From assembly GCA_038746285.1 (NCBI GenBank), contig JBCDKT010000023.1, positions 1 through 57,348 of the forward strand: a stretch of DNA of 57,348 nt, in the 5' to 3' direction. How positions within the stretch are numbered: the stretch's first letter is position 1; each line of letters begins with the position of its first letter. A program made the position numbers and the translations under genes. The DNA is from Bacteroidota bacterium (GTDB lineage: Bacteria; Bacteroidota; Rhodothermia; Rhodothermales; JANQRZ01). Shown one piece after another: positions 17,176 to 24,799 of this stretch. The notes beneath the pieces are model-generated. The model did no database searches, was not told where the DNA came from, and saw only the letters and a program-made list of their open reading frames with translations.

Positions 17176-18235
17176 CGTGGGGGGGGATCGGGGTAGGTGC
17201 GTTGAGGAGCGGCCGGGCTTGAAGGTACGCCGCAATGCCTTCTTCGAGCGAGCGGGCGAGGCGTTCGCGGTGGGCGTCGGTGTCGAGGCGCGCCTCCTCG
17301 TCGGGGTTGCTGATCGCGGCCATCTCGGCGAGGATTGCGGGCGCCTCCACGCCGAGGAGCACGACGAACGGCCCGGCCTTGACGCCCCAGTCGCTGGCCC
17401 CGGCGTTCGCCCGGCGGACGGTCTCGACGAGCGACGTCTGAACCGACTGCGCGAGGTTGCGCGATTCCTGGAACTTGACCGTGTTCCCAGCCCGCTGGAT
17501 CATCGTGTTGAACTCGGCCACCGAGTAGTCCGCCGCCGCGTTCTCGCCGTGGGCGAGGCGGAGCGTCGCGTCGTCGCCTCGGAGGCCAAAGTAGTAGGTC
17601 TCGAGCGGTGCGACGGACGCGTCGGGGATCGAGTTGACGTGGAGCGAGACGAAGAGGTCGGCACCGTTCTCGTTGGCGAAGGCCACGCGCTCGCCGAGCG
17701 GTACTTCGACGTCGGTCTCCCGCGTCATTAGAACACGGGCACCGTGGCGGCGGGCGAGGCGGTCGCGGAGCCGCAGCCCCACGTCGAGCGTGATGTCTTT
17801 CTCCAGCCCCCCCGCTACGCCGACGGCACCCGGGTCACGCCCCCCGTGCCCGGGGTCGATCACGATCGTGTTGACCTTGAGGTTGAACAGTTCGGCAATC
17901 GGCAACCGACCGGGATTCGGCACCGCGAGGCGGCCGGCCGGCTCGGCGACCGGCTTGAGGCGCGGCGAGCCGTCGAGGCGTACGGCCGTCTGGACGCGCG
18001 GGACCGGCGGCTCCAGCCGGAGGCCCTGCACCAAAAGTCCCGCCAGCAGCACCCCGACGAGCCCGACGAGCACCGCCGGGACGGTCCGCCATGCCGAACG
18101 CGGAGCCGGGTCCTGCCGGGCCGGACGGCGCACGCGCCGGGGCCGCGCGGTGGGCGTGGCCGTGTGCAGGTTGTCCTCGTAGACAGCCTGCAGGATGTCG
18201 CGCTTGTTGGACCGAGAGTCGGAGACGGAGGACAC
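17156..18235 (-). CDS. Membrane-anchored N-acetylmuramoyl-L-alanine amidase (Amidase_3)
   Basis: Peptidoglycan hydrolase that cuts the bond between MurNAc and L-Ala. The 359-residue product has a basic cytoplasmic N-terminus (residues 1-48), one membrane helix (about 49-71, WRTVPAVLVGLVGVLLAGLLV), a linker and a zinc amidase domain (122-342). Zinc ligands and catalytic Glu are in place: His130 in VIDPGHGG, Glu145 in GGLEKDITLDV, His199 in FVSLHVNS and Glu304 in ILAEMAAISNPDEE. Most family members are exported freely; here the enzyme is tethered with about 48 residues in the cytosol, which could contact the co-translated MamK-like actin encoded by the overlapping next gene. No SPOR or AMIN domain is visible. 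A division or envelope-remodelling role is likely. Confidence 0.93.
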   Translation of the reverse strand: MSSVSDSRSNKRDILQAVYEDNLHTATPTARPRRVRRPARQDPAPRSAWRTVPAVLVGLVGVLLAGLLVQGLRLEPPVPRVQTAVRLDGSPRLKPVAEPAGRLAVPNPGRLPIAELFNLKVNTIVIDPGHGGRDPGAVGVAGGLEKDITLDVGLRLRDRLARRHGARVLMTRETDVEVPLGERVAFANENGADLFVSLHVNSIPDASVAPLETYYFGLRGDDATLRLAHGENAAADYSVAEFNTMIQRAGNTVKFQESRNLAQSVQTSLVETVRRANAGASDWGVKAGPFVVLLGVEAPAILAEMAAISNPDEEARLDTDAHRERLARSLEEGIAAYLQARPLLNAPTPIPPHDGEEDR

Positions 18236-18314
18236 GGCAGCGGATGGAAGCGTCCGGTAGTGTATCGGCTACGGGACCGACGGAGTATACCGACGGCCGG
18301 TGCGCCGCTGGCAC

Positions 18315-18422
18315 GGAATGGGAGGACTGGGGAGAACGGAGGGAAAGGGGAGAACAAACACCGGCGCGGAGCGCGACGGCCTCGCCAACTTTCGTGGTTT
18401 TTCTTTCCACTCCTCCCACTCC
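18315..18422. repeat. Long inverted repeat with pyrimidine-rich right arm (copy C)
   Basis: The G-rich arm 18315-18336 and the reverse complement of the C-rich arm 18401-18422 match at 18 of 22 positions. The core between them includes CGGAGCGCGACGGCCTCGCC, close to copies A and D. The right arm holds two CCACTCCT-type units, against four in copy A. Confidence 0.7.
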
Positions 18423-18606
18423 TCAGTACAGCAGCCGGGCCGCCACGCTGCCGACCTCGGCCGGTACCTCGAACGGGGCCACGAAATCAGCCTGGGCTCC
18501 ACTCTTTCTCGGGAACTATCTCCGGCGGCAGCGGCAGCGTTCGCGACGAGCTACAGCCCGTGGCGAAGACAAGCAGGGCAAGAACGGGGACGAGGTGCAG
18601 ACGCAT
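18423..18606 (-). pseudogene. Small lipoprotein gene, apparently frameshifted
   Basis: On the minus strand an ATG at 18606 opens MRLHLVPVLALLVFATGC followed by SSSRTLPLPPEIVPEKEWSPG and a stop at 18487-18489, giving 39 residues. The first 18 form a lipoprotein signal with cysteine in ATGC. In the +1 frame the same DNA continues directly from the SP codons as ADFVAPFEVPAEVGSVAARLLY and a stop at 18423-18425, which reads like ordinary protein. A one-base insertion or deletion near 18488 would join the two into a lipoprotein of about 60 residues. So this is either a decayed gene, a sequencing error, or a genuine 39-residue lipoprotein with chance coding potential after it. The second stop abuts repeat copy C. 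It lies between rpsA and the amidase gene, same strand. Confidence 0.5.
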
Positions 18607-18714
18607 GAGCGTAGGGCGGTTGGCCGAACGTAAAAGACCACGCGCTTACCGGCAACAGAAAAGGGCGGCGACCCGTGCTGGATCGCCGCCCTGTGCTGCG
18701 TGCCGGGCGAGGGA

Positions 18715-21171
18715 TCAGCCTTCCTTCTCCTCGTCGGCGGTTTCTTCTTCGGCCTCCTCGACCTGCTCGGCGACGGCTTCGTCGGCGGGCTGGTCCAGCG
18801 TCTCGGGTGCCTGGCCGGCCTCGCCCTCGATCATGCCCGCGTCGGTGTCGGCGCTGGCGTTCTCGGGCGTGACCTCGGCCTCGGCCTCGGCGGTGGCTTC
18901 GGTCTCTTCAGCGTCCGCAGCCTCGGCCTCCTCTTCGGCGGCCTCCATCTTGGCCTTGAGCGCTTCGAGACCGCTGAGTTCGCCGATCGTGGCCGGGCCG
19001 CGCGACTGCGACTGGAACTCGCGCACGGCGCGCTGCTCCTCGCGCCGGACGGCCGACTTCTCGGCGCGCTCGGCGTTCTTCTCGGCGCGCTCGGCAGCCA
19101 TGCGCCGGGCGGTCTCCGAGAGGATAATGTCGCGGCTGTTGCGGTCGAGCCGGATGACGCGGAGCTCGAGCGTGTCGCCGACCTCATAGGCCTCCTCGGG
19201 CGCGCCGGAGCGCTCCAGGTGGCTGGCCGGGACGAAGCCCGCCGCTTCGAGCGGGAGCTCGATCCGCAGGCCGTCCGGCGTGACCTCGGTGACAGTCGCC
19301 GTCGTGTCCGTGTCCTCGGCGTAGGCCGTCGCGTACTGCTGCCACGGGTCGGTCTGGACCTGCTTGTGACCGAGCGAGAGGCGGCGCTGCGCCACGTCGA
19401 TGTCGAGCACCTGCACTTCGAGCTCCTGCCCCTTCTTGACGACTTCAGACGGGTGCTTGATGCGCTTGGTCCACGAGAGGTCCGAGACGTGCACGAGGCC
19501 GTCGATCCCGGGCTCGATCTCGACGAAGGCTCCGAAGCTCGTGATGTTGCGCACGATGCCGGTGGCCGTCTGCCCGACCGAGACGCGGTCGAGGATGCCC
19601 TCCCACGGGTCAGCCTCGAGCTGCTTCATGCCGAGCGAGATCTTCTTGTCCTCGGAGTCGATGTTGAGGATCTTCACGTCGACCATCTGCCCGAGCTGCA
19701 CCTTCTGGGTGGGGTGCTTGATGTGCTCGGTGTAGCTCATCTCGGAGATGTGGACGAGGCCCTCGATCCCCTTCTCGAGCTCGACGAACGCGCCGTAGTC
19801 GGTGATCGAGACGACGCGGCCCTGGACGGTCGAGCCCTCGCCGAAGCGCTCCTCGATGTTCTCCCACGGGTGTGGCTGGAGCTGCTTCAGGCCCAGCGAG
19901 ATGCGCTGGCGCTCCTTCTCGTAGTTGAGCACGACCACGTTCAGCTCCTGGTCGAGCTCGACGACCTCGGACGGGTGGCCGACGCGGCCCCACGAGAGGT
20001 CGGTGATGTGGAGGAGCCCGTCGACGCCGCCGAGGTCGATGAAGACGCCGAAGTCGACGATGTTCTTGACCTGGCCCTGGAGCACCTGCCCGACCTCCAT
20101 CGAGTCGAGGATCTTGTCGCGCTGCGCCTCGAGGTCCTTCTCGATGAGCGCCTTGTGGCTGACGACGACGTTGCCGTTGGCCGGGTTGAGCTTGACGACC
20201 TTGAACTCCATCGTCTTCTCGAGGTAGGCGTCGAAGTCGCGCACGGGGCGGACGTCGATCTGCGAGCCCGGCAGGAAGGCCTCGGCCCCGAGCAGGTCGA
20301 CGATCATGCCGCCCTTGATGCGGCGGATGATGGTCCCCTCGATGATGCCCTCGTTCTCGTGGGCCTCCTCGATCGTCTGCCAGCGGCGGAGGTCGTCGGC
20401 TTTGTGCTTGGAGAGGATGAGCTGGCCGTGGCGGTCTTCGAGGCGCTCCAGGAAGACATCAACTTCCTCGCCGACCTCGAGTGCGTCGTCGAACTCGCTC
20501 TTCGAGACGATCCCGTCCGACTTGAACCCGATGTCGATCACGATCTCCTTCTCGCCGATCGAGGCAACGCGGCCGTGGACGATCTCGCCCTCGGTGACGC
20601 TCGTCATCGACTTCTCGTAGAGCTCCATGAGCGCCTCGTCCTTGACCTCCGGCTCGTCGGGGTCGGCGCGGTTCTCGTACTCCTCGAGCTCGGCGAGCGA
20701 GATGACGTTACCCTGGATCTCGCCGGTGTAGCCGAAGCGGCCGGCGTCGGGCGCGAGGTCGTCGGCGCTCTCGACGGCGACCGGCGCGTCGGGGTCGACG
20801 GCTTCGGTGCTGCCGGTGATGCGCTCGACGACGTCCTCGGCCGCGTCCGTGACGGCCTCGATGGCATCGGCGGCGGTCTCTCGGACGGTGTCGACGGCTT
20901 CGTCGAGGAGCGTCTTAGCCTCCCCGGCAAGCTCGCCGGCCTTCTCGGCCACGTCTTCGACGACGTCGCCCGCGGCTTCCACCACGTCCTCGACGATGTC
21001 TTGGGCTTTTTCGAGGAGCGATTCGTCTTCGGCCTCAGCCGGTGCGGCTTCGGTCTCGTCGGCGGGTGTCACCTCGTCGAGGGTCGTCGGGGTGTCCTGC
21101 GGGGCAGCCTCCTGTTCTTCGACAGTCTCCTGCTCTTCGTTCGTGTTCTTGGTGTCCAGCTCTTCGGCCAT
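18715..21171 (-). CDS. rpsA: 30S ribosomal protein S1 with long acidic N-terminal extension
   Basis: Binds mRNA and helps load it on the 30S subunit, important where Shine-Dalgarno sequences are weak, as in this genome. The 818 residues contain six S1 (OB-fold) repeats between about residues 192 and 660, each with the pattern GxVxxIxxFGxFVxLxxGxxGLVHxSxxSW: for example GQVKNIVDFGVFIDLGGVDG, GRVVSITDYGAFVELEKGIEG and GIVRNITSFGAFVEIEPGIDG. E. coli S1 has 557 residues. The extra length is an N-terminal stretch of about 190 residues, very acidic, with amphipathic repeats (DVVEAAGDVVEDVAEKAGEL) reminiscent of LEA/apolipoprotein helices. There is also an acidic Ala/Glu-rich C-terminal tail of about 150 residues. 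Start ATG 21171 is the only early start. Cytidylate kinase lies upstream (138-base gap), the classical cmk-rpsA order. Confidence 0.96.
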   Translation of the reverse strand: MAEELDTKNTNEEQETVEEQEAAPQDTPTTLDEVTPADETEAAPAEAEDESLLEKAQDIVEDVVEAAGDVVEDVAEKAGELAGEAKTLLDEAVDTVRETAADAIEAVTDAAEDVVERITGSTEAVDPDAPVAVESADDLAPDAGRFGYTGEIQGNVISLAELEEYENRADPDEPEVKDEALMELYEKSMTSVTEGEIVHGRVASIGEKEIVIDIGFKSDGIVSKSEFDDALEVGEEVDVFLERLEDRHGQLILSKHKADDLRRWQTIEEAHENEGIIEGTIIRRIKGGMIVDLLGAEAFLPGSQIDVRPVRDFDAYLEKTMEFKVVKLNPANGNVVVSHKALIEKDLEAQRDKILDSMEVGQVLQGQVKNIVDFGVFIDLGGVDGLLHITDLSWGRVGHPSEVVELDQELNVVVLNYEKERQRISLGLKQLQPHPWENIEERFGEGSTVQGRVVSITDYGAFVELEKGIEGLVHISEMSYTEHIKHPTQKVQLGQMVDVKILNIDSEDKKISLGMKQLEADPWEGILDRVSVGQTATGIVRNITSFGAFVEIEPGIDGLVHVSDLSWTKRIKHPSEVVKKGQELEVQVLDIDVAQRRLSLGHKQVQTDPWQQYATAYAEDTDTTATVTEVTPDGLRIELPLEAAGFVPASHLERSGAPEEAYEVGDTLELRVIRLDRNSRDIILSETARRMAAERAEKNAERAEKSAVRREEQRAVREFQSQSRGPATIGELSGLEALKAKMEAAEEEAEAADAEETEATAEAEAEVTPENASADTDAGMIEGEAGQAPETLDQPADEAVAEQVEEAEEETADEEKEG

Positions 21172-21309
21172 GTGATTGGTAGTAGGGCGCGGCGGCTCCG
21201 TCGGGGGCGCGGGGGCCTCGGACGGTCGAGAGGCTACCGGTTGCGTGGGTTTTGGTTAGGGATACCCCGAAGCGGTCGGCGTCTCGTGCGACGGCCGCGT
21301 CGGGCTTCT

Positions 21310-22014
21310 TCAGGAAGAGGGTGTGGCGGGCACGGCCGCGTCGCGCTGCCGCGCCCGGATGAGGGCGACGACGCGCTCGACCTGCTCGTCGATGCCGAGG
21401 CCGGTCGTGTCGAGCACGACGGCGTCCTCGGCCTGCCGCAGCGGCGACATCGCGCGCGTCGCGTCGCGGGCGTCGCGCTCGGCAATGTCTTCGGCGACGG
21501 CCCCGATCGAGACGGCCTTGCCCTGGGCGACCAGCTCGCGGTGGCGGCGCTCGGCGCGCGCCTCCGGGTTGGCGACCATGTAGACCTTCACGTCGGCCTC
21601 GGGAAAGACGACCGTGCCGATGTCGCGGCCTTCTACTACGACGCCACGCCCGGTTTCGTTCTGCTGGCGCGCGATGCGGCGCTGCTCGTCGACGAGGCGG
21701 TGGCGCACGGCGGGCAGCGCGCTGACGCGGCTGGCGGCCTCCGACACAGCGGGCGTGCGGATGCGGCCCGTCACGTCCTCCCCGCCGAGCAGGGCGCTCA
21801 GCCCCTCGGGACCCATGCGCAGGTCGAGGTCGAGCGTGGCCAGCAGGTGGCCGGCTCCGTCCTCCGTCAGCGGCACCTCCCGGTCCAGGAACGCGAGGGC
21901 GATCGTACGGTACATGGCCCCGGTGTCGAGGTAGAGCCATCCCACGGCGTCCGCGACGCGGCGCGCGGTGGTGCTCTTGCCGGAACCGGCCGGACCGTCG
22001 ATGGCTACGATCAC
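21310..22014 (-). CDS. cmk: Cytidylate kinase
   Basis: Phosphorylates CMP and dCMP with ATP in pyrimidine nucleotide recycling; cytoplasmic. The 234-residue product starts at GTG 22014 with the P-loop IVAIDGPAGSGKSTTARRVA, followed by YLDTGAMYRTIAL (nucleotide-monophosphate binding), the CMP-specific insert region, VVVEGRDIGTVVFPEADVKVYMVAN and the lid segment with basic residues EARAERRHRELVAQGK. Length and motif order are those of the family. It precedes rpsA on the same strand, the widespread cmk-rpsA pair. A good TTG-N19-TTACTTTG promoter lies 38 bases upstream of the start. Confidence 0.96.
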   Translation of the reverse strand: MIVAIDGPAGSGKSTTARRVADAVGWLYLDTGAMYRTIALAFLDREVPLTEDGAGHLLATLDLDLRMGPEGLSALLGGEDVTGRIRTPAVSEAASRVSALPAVRHRLVDEQRRIARQQNETGRGVVVEGRDIGTVVFPEADVKVYMVANPEARAERRHRELVAQGKAVSIGAVAEDIAERDARDATRAMSPLRQAEDAVVLDTTGLGIDEQVERVVALIRARQRDAAVPATPSS

Positions 22015-22026
22015 GCGAGGCGGAGG

Positions 22027-22100
22027 GTGAATGGAGCGAGGACAGAACTGGCAAAGTAAGCCGAAATATTCCTCGCTCCAAGCGTTAACCCTCTATTCAC
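22027..22100. repeat. Inverted repeat spanning the cmk upstream region
   Basis: TGGAGCGAGG (22032-22041) and CCTCGCTCCA (22071-22080) are perfect 10-bp arms; outer GTGAAT (22027-22032) and ATTCAC (22095-22100) add a second possible pairing. The outer right arm includes the stop codon of the LEA-type lipoprotein. The cmk promoter lies in the loop and right arm. Confidence 0.55.
22052..22081 (-). promoter_or_regulatory. Candidate promoter for cmk-rpsA
   Basis: Read on the minus strand: TTG (22081-22079), 19-base spacer, TTACTTTG (22059-22052), a 7-of-8 match to the Bacteroidota TAnnTTTG element. Expected transcript start about 30 bases before the GTG of cmk. Motif evidence only. Confidence 0.45.
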
Positions 22101-22681
22101 TCGCCGATCTGCTGGCTCACGATCGTGATCTGCGACGGGTAGGTGATCGGGCCGATGGGCGTCGTGACCGTGGGGCGGGCGCGGAGCGCGATCTCGGACG
22201 AGCCCTGCCCGGTGATCGCGCCGACGAGGTTGACGATGTCCGGTAGATTGCTCCCGAAGAAGTCGATCAGGTCGAGCTCCATCGAGATCGGGATCAGCAC
22301 GTCGGACCCGGGCGGGATGACGCGCTCGTCGTTGAAGATGCCGCTGATGGTCTCGGTGTTATCCAGGAGCAGGGTCCAGTCGAGTTGGACGAGGCGGGCG
22401 TTGACGGAGTTCGTCTCAGGATTAGTCGCGCCGAGGTTGAGCGTGAACGAGAGCGGCATCCGGCCCGTGGCCAGCGTCGCGCCGACGCGGGCGACCTCCA
22501 GCGGACCCAGATCGTCGTAGCCGCGCACGTCTTGCACGTCCACGCCGGCGAGGTTGGTCTGGGTGACGCCGTCGATGGCGAAGTCGACGTTGCGGAGGTT
22601 GGCGATCTCCTGGAGCGCGGTGCAGGAGGCGAGGAGCGGAAGTGCGGAGACGAGGAGGAGCGGAAGCAGGAGGCGGCGCAT
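22097..22681 (-). CDS. LEA type 2 (WHy-domain) family lipoprotein
   Basis: A 194-residue envelope lipoprotein. The N-terminus MRRLLLPLLLVSALPLLASC has a good lipobox (LASC, Cys20). The rest reads as one WHy/LEA-14 beta-sandwich: LRNVDFAIDGVTQTNLAGVDVQDV, MPLSFTLNLGATNPETNSVNARLVQLDWTLLLD, then a polar segment and PPGSDVLIPISMELDL, with the closing IALRARPTVTTPIGPITYP. The NP-N-V pattern (ATNPETNSV) is the core of the family. Such proteins in Bacteroidota are outer-membrane or periplasmic lipoproteins linked with stress, function unknown. ATG 22681 is chosen because the lipoprotein signal begins there; longer in-frame readings cross a large hairpin. It is divergent from the SpoU methyltransferase. 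Confidence 0.8.
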   Translation of the reverse strand: MRRLLLPLLLVSALPLLASCTALQEIANLRNVDFAIDGVTQTNLAGVDVQDVRGYDDLGPLEVARVGATLATGRMPLSFTLNLGATNPETNSVNARLVQLDWTLLLDNTETISGIFNDERVIPPGSDVLIPISMELDLIDFFGSNLPDIVNLVGAITGQGSSEIALRARPTVTTPIGPITYPSQITIVSQQIGE

Positions 22682-22746
22682 AGCAGAGGAGGTGTGGTGG
22701 AGGGGATACATGACCCAAGCGGTGAGGTACAGAATCGGAGGGCTGA

Positions 22747-22817
22747 GACCGCAGACCGCTGACGGCGGACCGCTGGGTCTAGCACCCACGGCGGTCTGCC
22801 GTCCGTCGTCTGCGGTC
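22747..22817. repeat. Large intergenic hairpin (about 32-bp arms)
   Basis: Arms 22747-22778 and 22784-22817 around a five-base loop (CTAGC). The outer ten bases (GACCGCAGAC) and the inner GGGT/ACCC pair perfectly; the middle has a few mismatches and a two-base length difference. It lies between divergent genes and contains repeated CGGTCTGC/GCAGACCG words. Confidence 0.75.
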
Positions 22818-22883
22818 AACAAGCACGACGAGCAGATAGAGCACAACGTAGGTCATGCTAAGGTATCATCCCGCTCCCCTTCC

Positions 22884-23426
22884 ATGCTCGACGCTGTGAG
22901 AATACTCCGCCCCGACGAACTAGGCCGGCCCTCGCCCGAGGCCCTCACCTCGCTGCCGCGCCACCCCATCGCGGTGGTGCTCGACAATATCCGCTCGGCC
23001 TACAACGTCGGCTCGGTCCTCCGCACCGCCGACGCGGCTCGTCTCGCGCACGTCTGGGTCACTGGCTACACCCCGACGCCGGAGCACGTCCGCGTCGCCA
23101 AGACCGCCCTCGGGGCCGAGCATACCGTCCCGTGGACCCACGCGCCCAACCCGCTTGCACTCTTCGACCGACTTCGCGCGGACGGCTGGACCCTCGCCGC
23201 GCTCGAACAAACCGACACGCCGACCGCTATCGGAGCCGTCGCGGCGGACCAGTTCCCGCTCGCCTTCGTGCTCGGCAACGAGGTCAAGGGCGTCCGGCAG
23301 GAGATCCTCGACCGGTGCGACCTCGCGCTCGAAATCCCGCAGTACGGGGCGAAGCACTCGCTCAACGTCGCCGTCGCCTTCGGCATCGCCGCTTACGGAC
23401 TCGTGGAACGGTGGCAGGCCAAGTGA
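22884..23426 (+). CDS. SpoU/TrmH-family RNA 2'-O-methyltransferase
   Basis: A 180-residue knotted (SPOUT) methyltransferase that uses S-adenosylmethionine to methylate a ribose 2'-OH in tRNA or rRNA. All three family motifs are visible: motif 1 LDNIRSAYNVGSVLRTADA (Asn and catalytic Arg), motif 2 LAFVLGNEVKGVRQEIL (SAM-binding, Glu) and motif 3 LEIPQYGAKHSLNVAVAFGIAAYGL. There is no N-terminal RNA-binding extension, so it is of the short TrmH/TrmL-like type; the exact target cannot be read from the sequence. Start ATG 22884 (MLDAVRILRP) avoids the large hairpin upstream. It converges with the next gene with only three bases between stop codons. Confidence 0.92.
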   Translation: MLDAVRILRPDELGRPSPEALTSLPRHPIAVVLDNIRSAYNVGSVLRTADAARLAHVWVTGYTPTPEHVRVAKTALGAEHTVPWTHAPNPLALFDRLRADGWTLAALEQTDTPTAIGAVAADQFPLAFVLGNEVKGVRQEILDRCDLALEIPQYGAKHSLNVAVAFGIAAYGLVERWQAK

Positions 23427-23429
23427 GCC

Positions 23430-24266
23430 TCACGGGACTTGCTCGGCCCGGAGTGCTGCGCGGAGCGTCGGCAGGAAAAGCTCCACCTCAACTCTGCCGA
23501 GCAGTTGGTAGTCTGTGTCGAGATCGTACATACCGACCTCAGCGAGCCAGAGTGCTTTTCGCTCGTCGTCCCATCCGACGAGCAAGACTGCGTTGGCTCG
23601 TATCTCTTGGATCCCGGCCTCGGGGTCTCCCGAGGAAGCCACCCGAGCTCGAAAGATGCCATCGTACCTCCGAATCTCAGGATGCCAATACTCAGGTGTC
23701 CGGTGCGCCTCCAGCACGCGGCTCAGCACCTGCTCCCAATGCTCGAACGCGGCCTCCTCCGTCTCAGCCTCCAGAAGGATTTCACTCTCCTCCGTGATAA
23801 CCGGAACATAGCTCGTGGCAAGGACGGCGAAGGAGGCAACGAGCAGCGTAGGCACGACAGCCCATCGCGGAGATATCGCCGGGGCCTCGGGCGGAGACAG
23901 AACGAATCGTACGCTCCACGGCAACACGGCGAGTGCCACAAGATCTGTCGGGTCGGGCCAGAGACGCGGGCGCGGTACGAGGTCGGCGACAAACGGATAC
24001 CACGCATCCACCGGCACAAACTGCACGACGGCAAACAGACCTCCCACGACCGCGTGGACCGTCACGATTTCGCGCCGACTGCCACGCTCCAACCCGAGCA
24101 CGGCGCACACGAGTACGGGAGCCACGACGAGGCCCGCGAAGTCGCTGAGCTTCCCGGTGGCGACGCTCGGCCACATTGCCTTAAGCGCCCAGTCGTTGAG
24201 CAGGAGCACAGCGAGTGCAAACAGGAACAGTGGATGCAGCAGGAGACCGGTACGGAGGCGTTGCAT
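23430..24266 (-). CDS. Multi-pass membrane protein of unknown function with KLSDFAGL motif
   Basis: A 278-residue protein beginning MQRLRTGLLLHPLFLFALAVLLLNDWALK at ATG 24266; the longer frame upstream is Arg-rich and improbable. Five or so membrane helices fill the N-terminal 160 residues: about 8-24, 40-55 (DFAGLVVAPVLVCAVLG), 63-80, 100-118 and 127-145. These are followed by a soluble domain of about 125 residues with Trp/Tyr-rich strands (EYWHPEIRRYDGIFRARV, LLVGWDDERKALWLAEVGMYDLD). The N-terminal LLHP..LLNDWxLK...TGKLSDFAGL pattern recurs in unannotated membrane proteins of other bacteria as far as I recall; no function is known to me. GC content is visibly lower than in its neighbours, as for a recent arrival. 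Confidence 0.65.
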   Translation of the reverse strand: MQRLRTGLLLHPLFLFALAVLLLNDWALKAMWPSVATGKLSDFAGLVVAPVLVCAVLGLERGSRREIVTVHAVVGGLFAVVQFVPVDAWYPFVADLVPRPRLWPDPTDLVALAVLPWSVRFVLSPPEAPAISPRWAVVPTLLVASFAVLATSYVPVITEESEILLEAETEEAAFEHWEQVLSRVLEAHRTPEYWHPEIRRYDGIFRARVASSGDPEAGIQEIRANAVLLVGWDDERKALWLAEVGMYDLDTDYQLLGRVEVELFLPTLRAALRAEQVP

Positions 24267-24331
24267 CAGGACGGGCGGTTCAGCATGCAGTCCTCTCCGA
24301 AACGCCTTGAACCTGAACTTGGTACGTCCTC

Positions 24332-24799
24332 TCACGCCCCGAGGCGAGGGTCGATGGCGAACGGCTCCGGCTCGCCGATCTCGACCTGCCCGAAGTCCGG
24401 GTGGGCCGGGTTGAAGAGGAGATTGCGCGCCGAGCGGACGACCGCGCTCGGCACGTCGAGCACGGCGGAGCGCGCCTCGTCGATCCAGCGCCGACCGAGG
24501 TTTTGCGTCGCGACAGGCCACGGGAAACGCCACCAGTCGTCGGGCAACCCGTATGCGTCTTCGACCCGGACCGCGAGCGCCTCGTCGAACCGGGCGGGCA
24601 CCGTCACGAGGTCCATCGCCAGCAGGCGCGGGCGCTCGACGTGGACGAGCATTTCGAGGAGGGCTCCGGTGGCCGACTCGGCGGCGTAGACGACCGGCGT
24701 CCCGGCGCGGTGCCAGCGTCCGTCTACGCGCAGTGCCCCGGTGCCGGAGAACGCCGTGTCCGCGTAGCGACGCTGCGTCAGCCGGACGACCTCGCGCAT
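24332..24799 (-). CDS. RES-domain toxin (NAD+-degrading), of a RES-Xre pair
   Basis: Toxin of 155 residues from the RES family, whose characterised members degrade NAD+ and stop growth. The motifs are present: an Arg-rich first strand (VRLTQRRYADTAFSGTGALRVDGRWHRAGTPVVYAAES) giving the catalytic Arg and Tyr, ATGALLEMLVHVERP with the conserved Glu, and the end SARNLLFNPAHPDFGQVEIGEPEPFAIDPRL, where the N-P-x-H-P-x-F block is typical. Its ATG overlaps the antitoxin's TGA by one base (TGATG), so the antitoxin is translated first and the toxin is coupled to it. Start ATG 24799 is dictated by that overlap. Confidence 0.88.
   Translation of the reverse strand: MREVVRLTQRRYADTAFSGTGALRVDGRWHRAGTPVVYAAESATGALLEMLVHVERPRLLAMDLVTVPARFDEALAVRVEDAYGLPDDWWRFPWPVATQNLGRRWIDEARSAVLDVPSAVVRSARNLLFNPAHPDFGQVEIGEPEPFAIDPRLGA

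Noticed and set aside
18700-22059. A 1,119-codon open frame on the plus strand opposite rpsA and cmk
   Set aside because: It is the antisense shadow of two certain genes in GC-rich DNA. The translation is a monotonous Asp/Arg/Val/Leu mixture with no domain.
23066-23386. Minus-strand frames of 100-145 codons opposite the SpoU methyltransferase
   Set aside because: Shadows of a well-supported gene on the plus strand.
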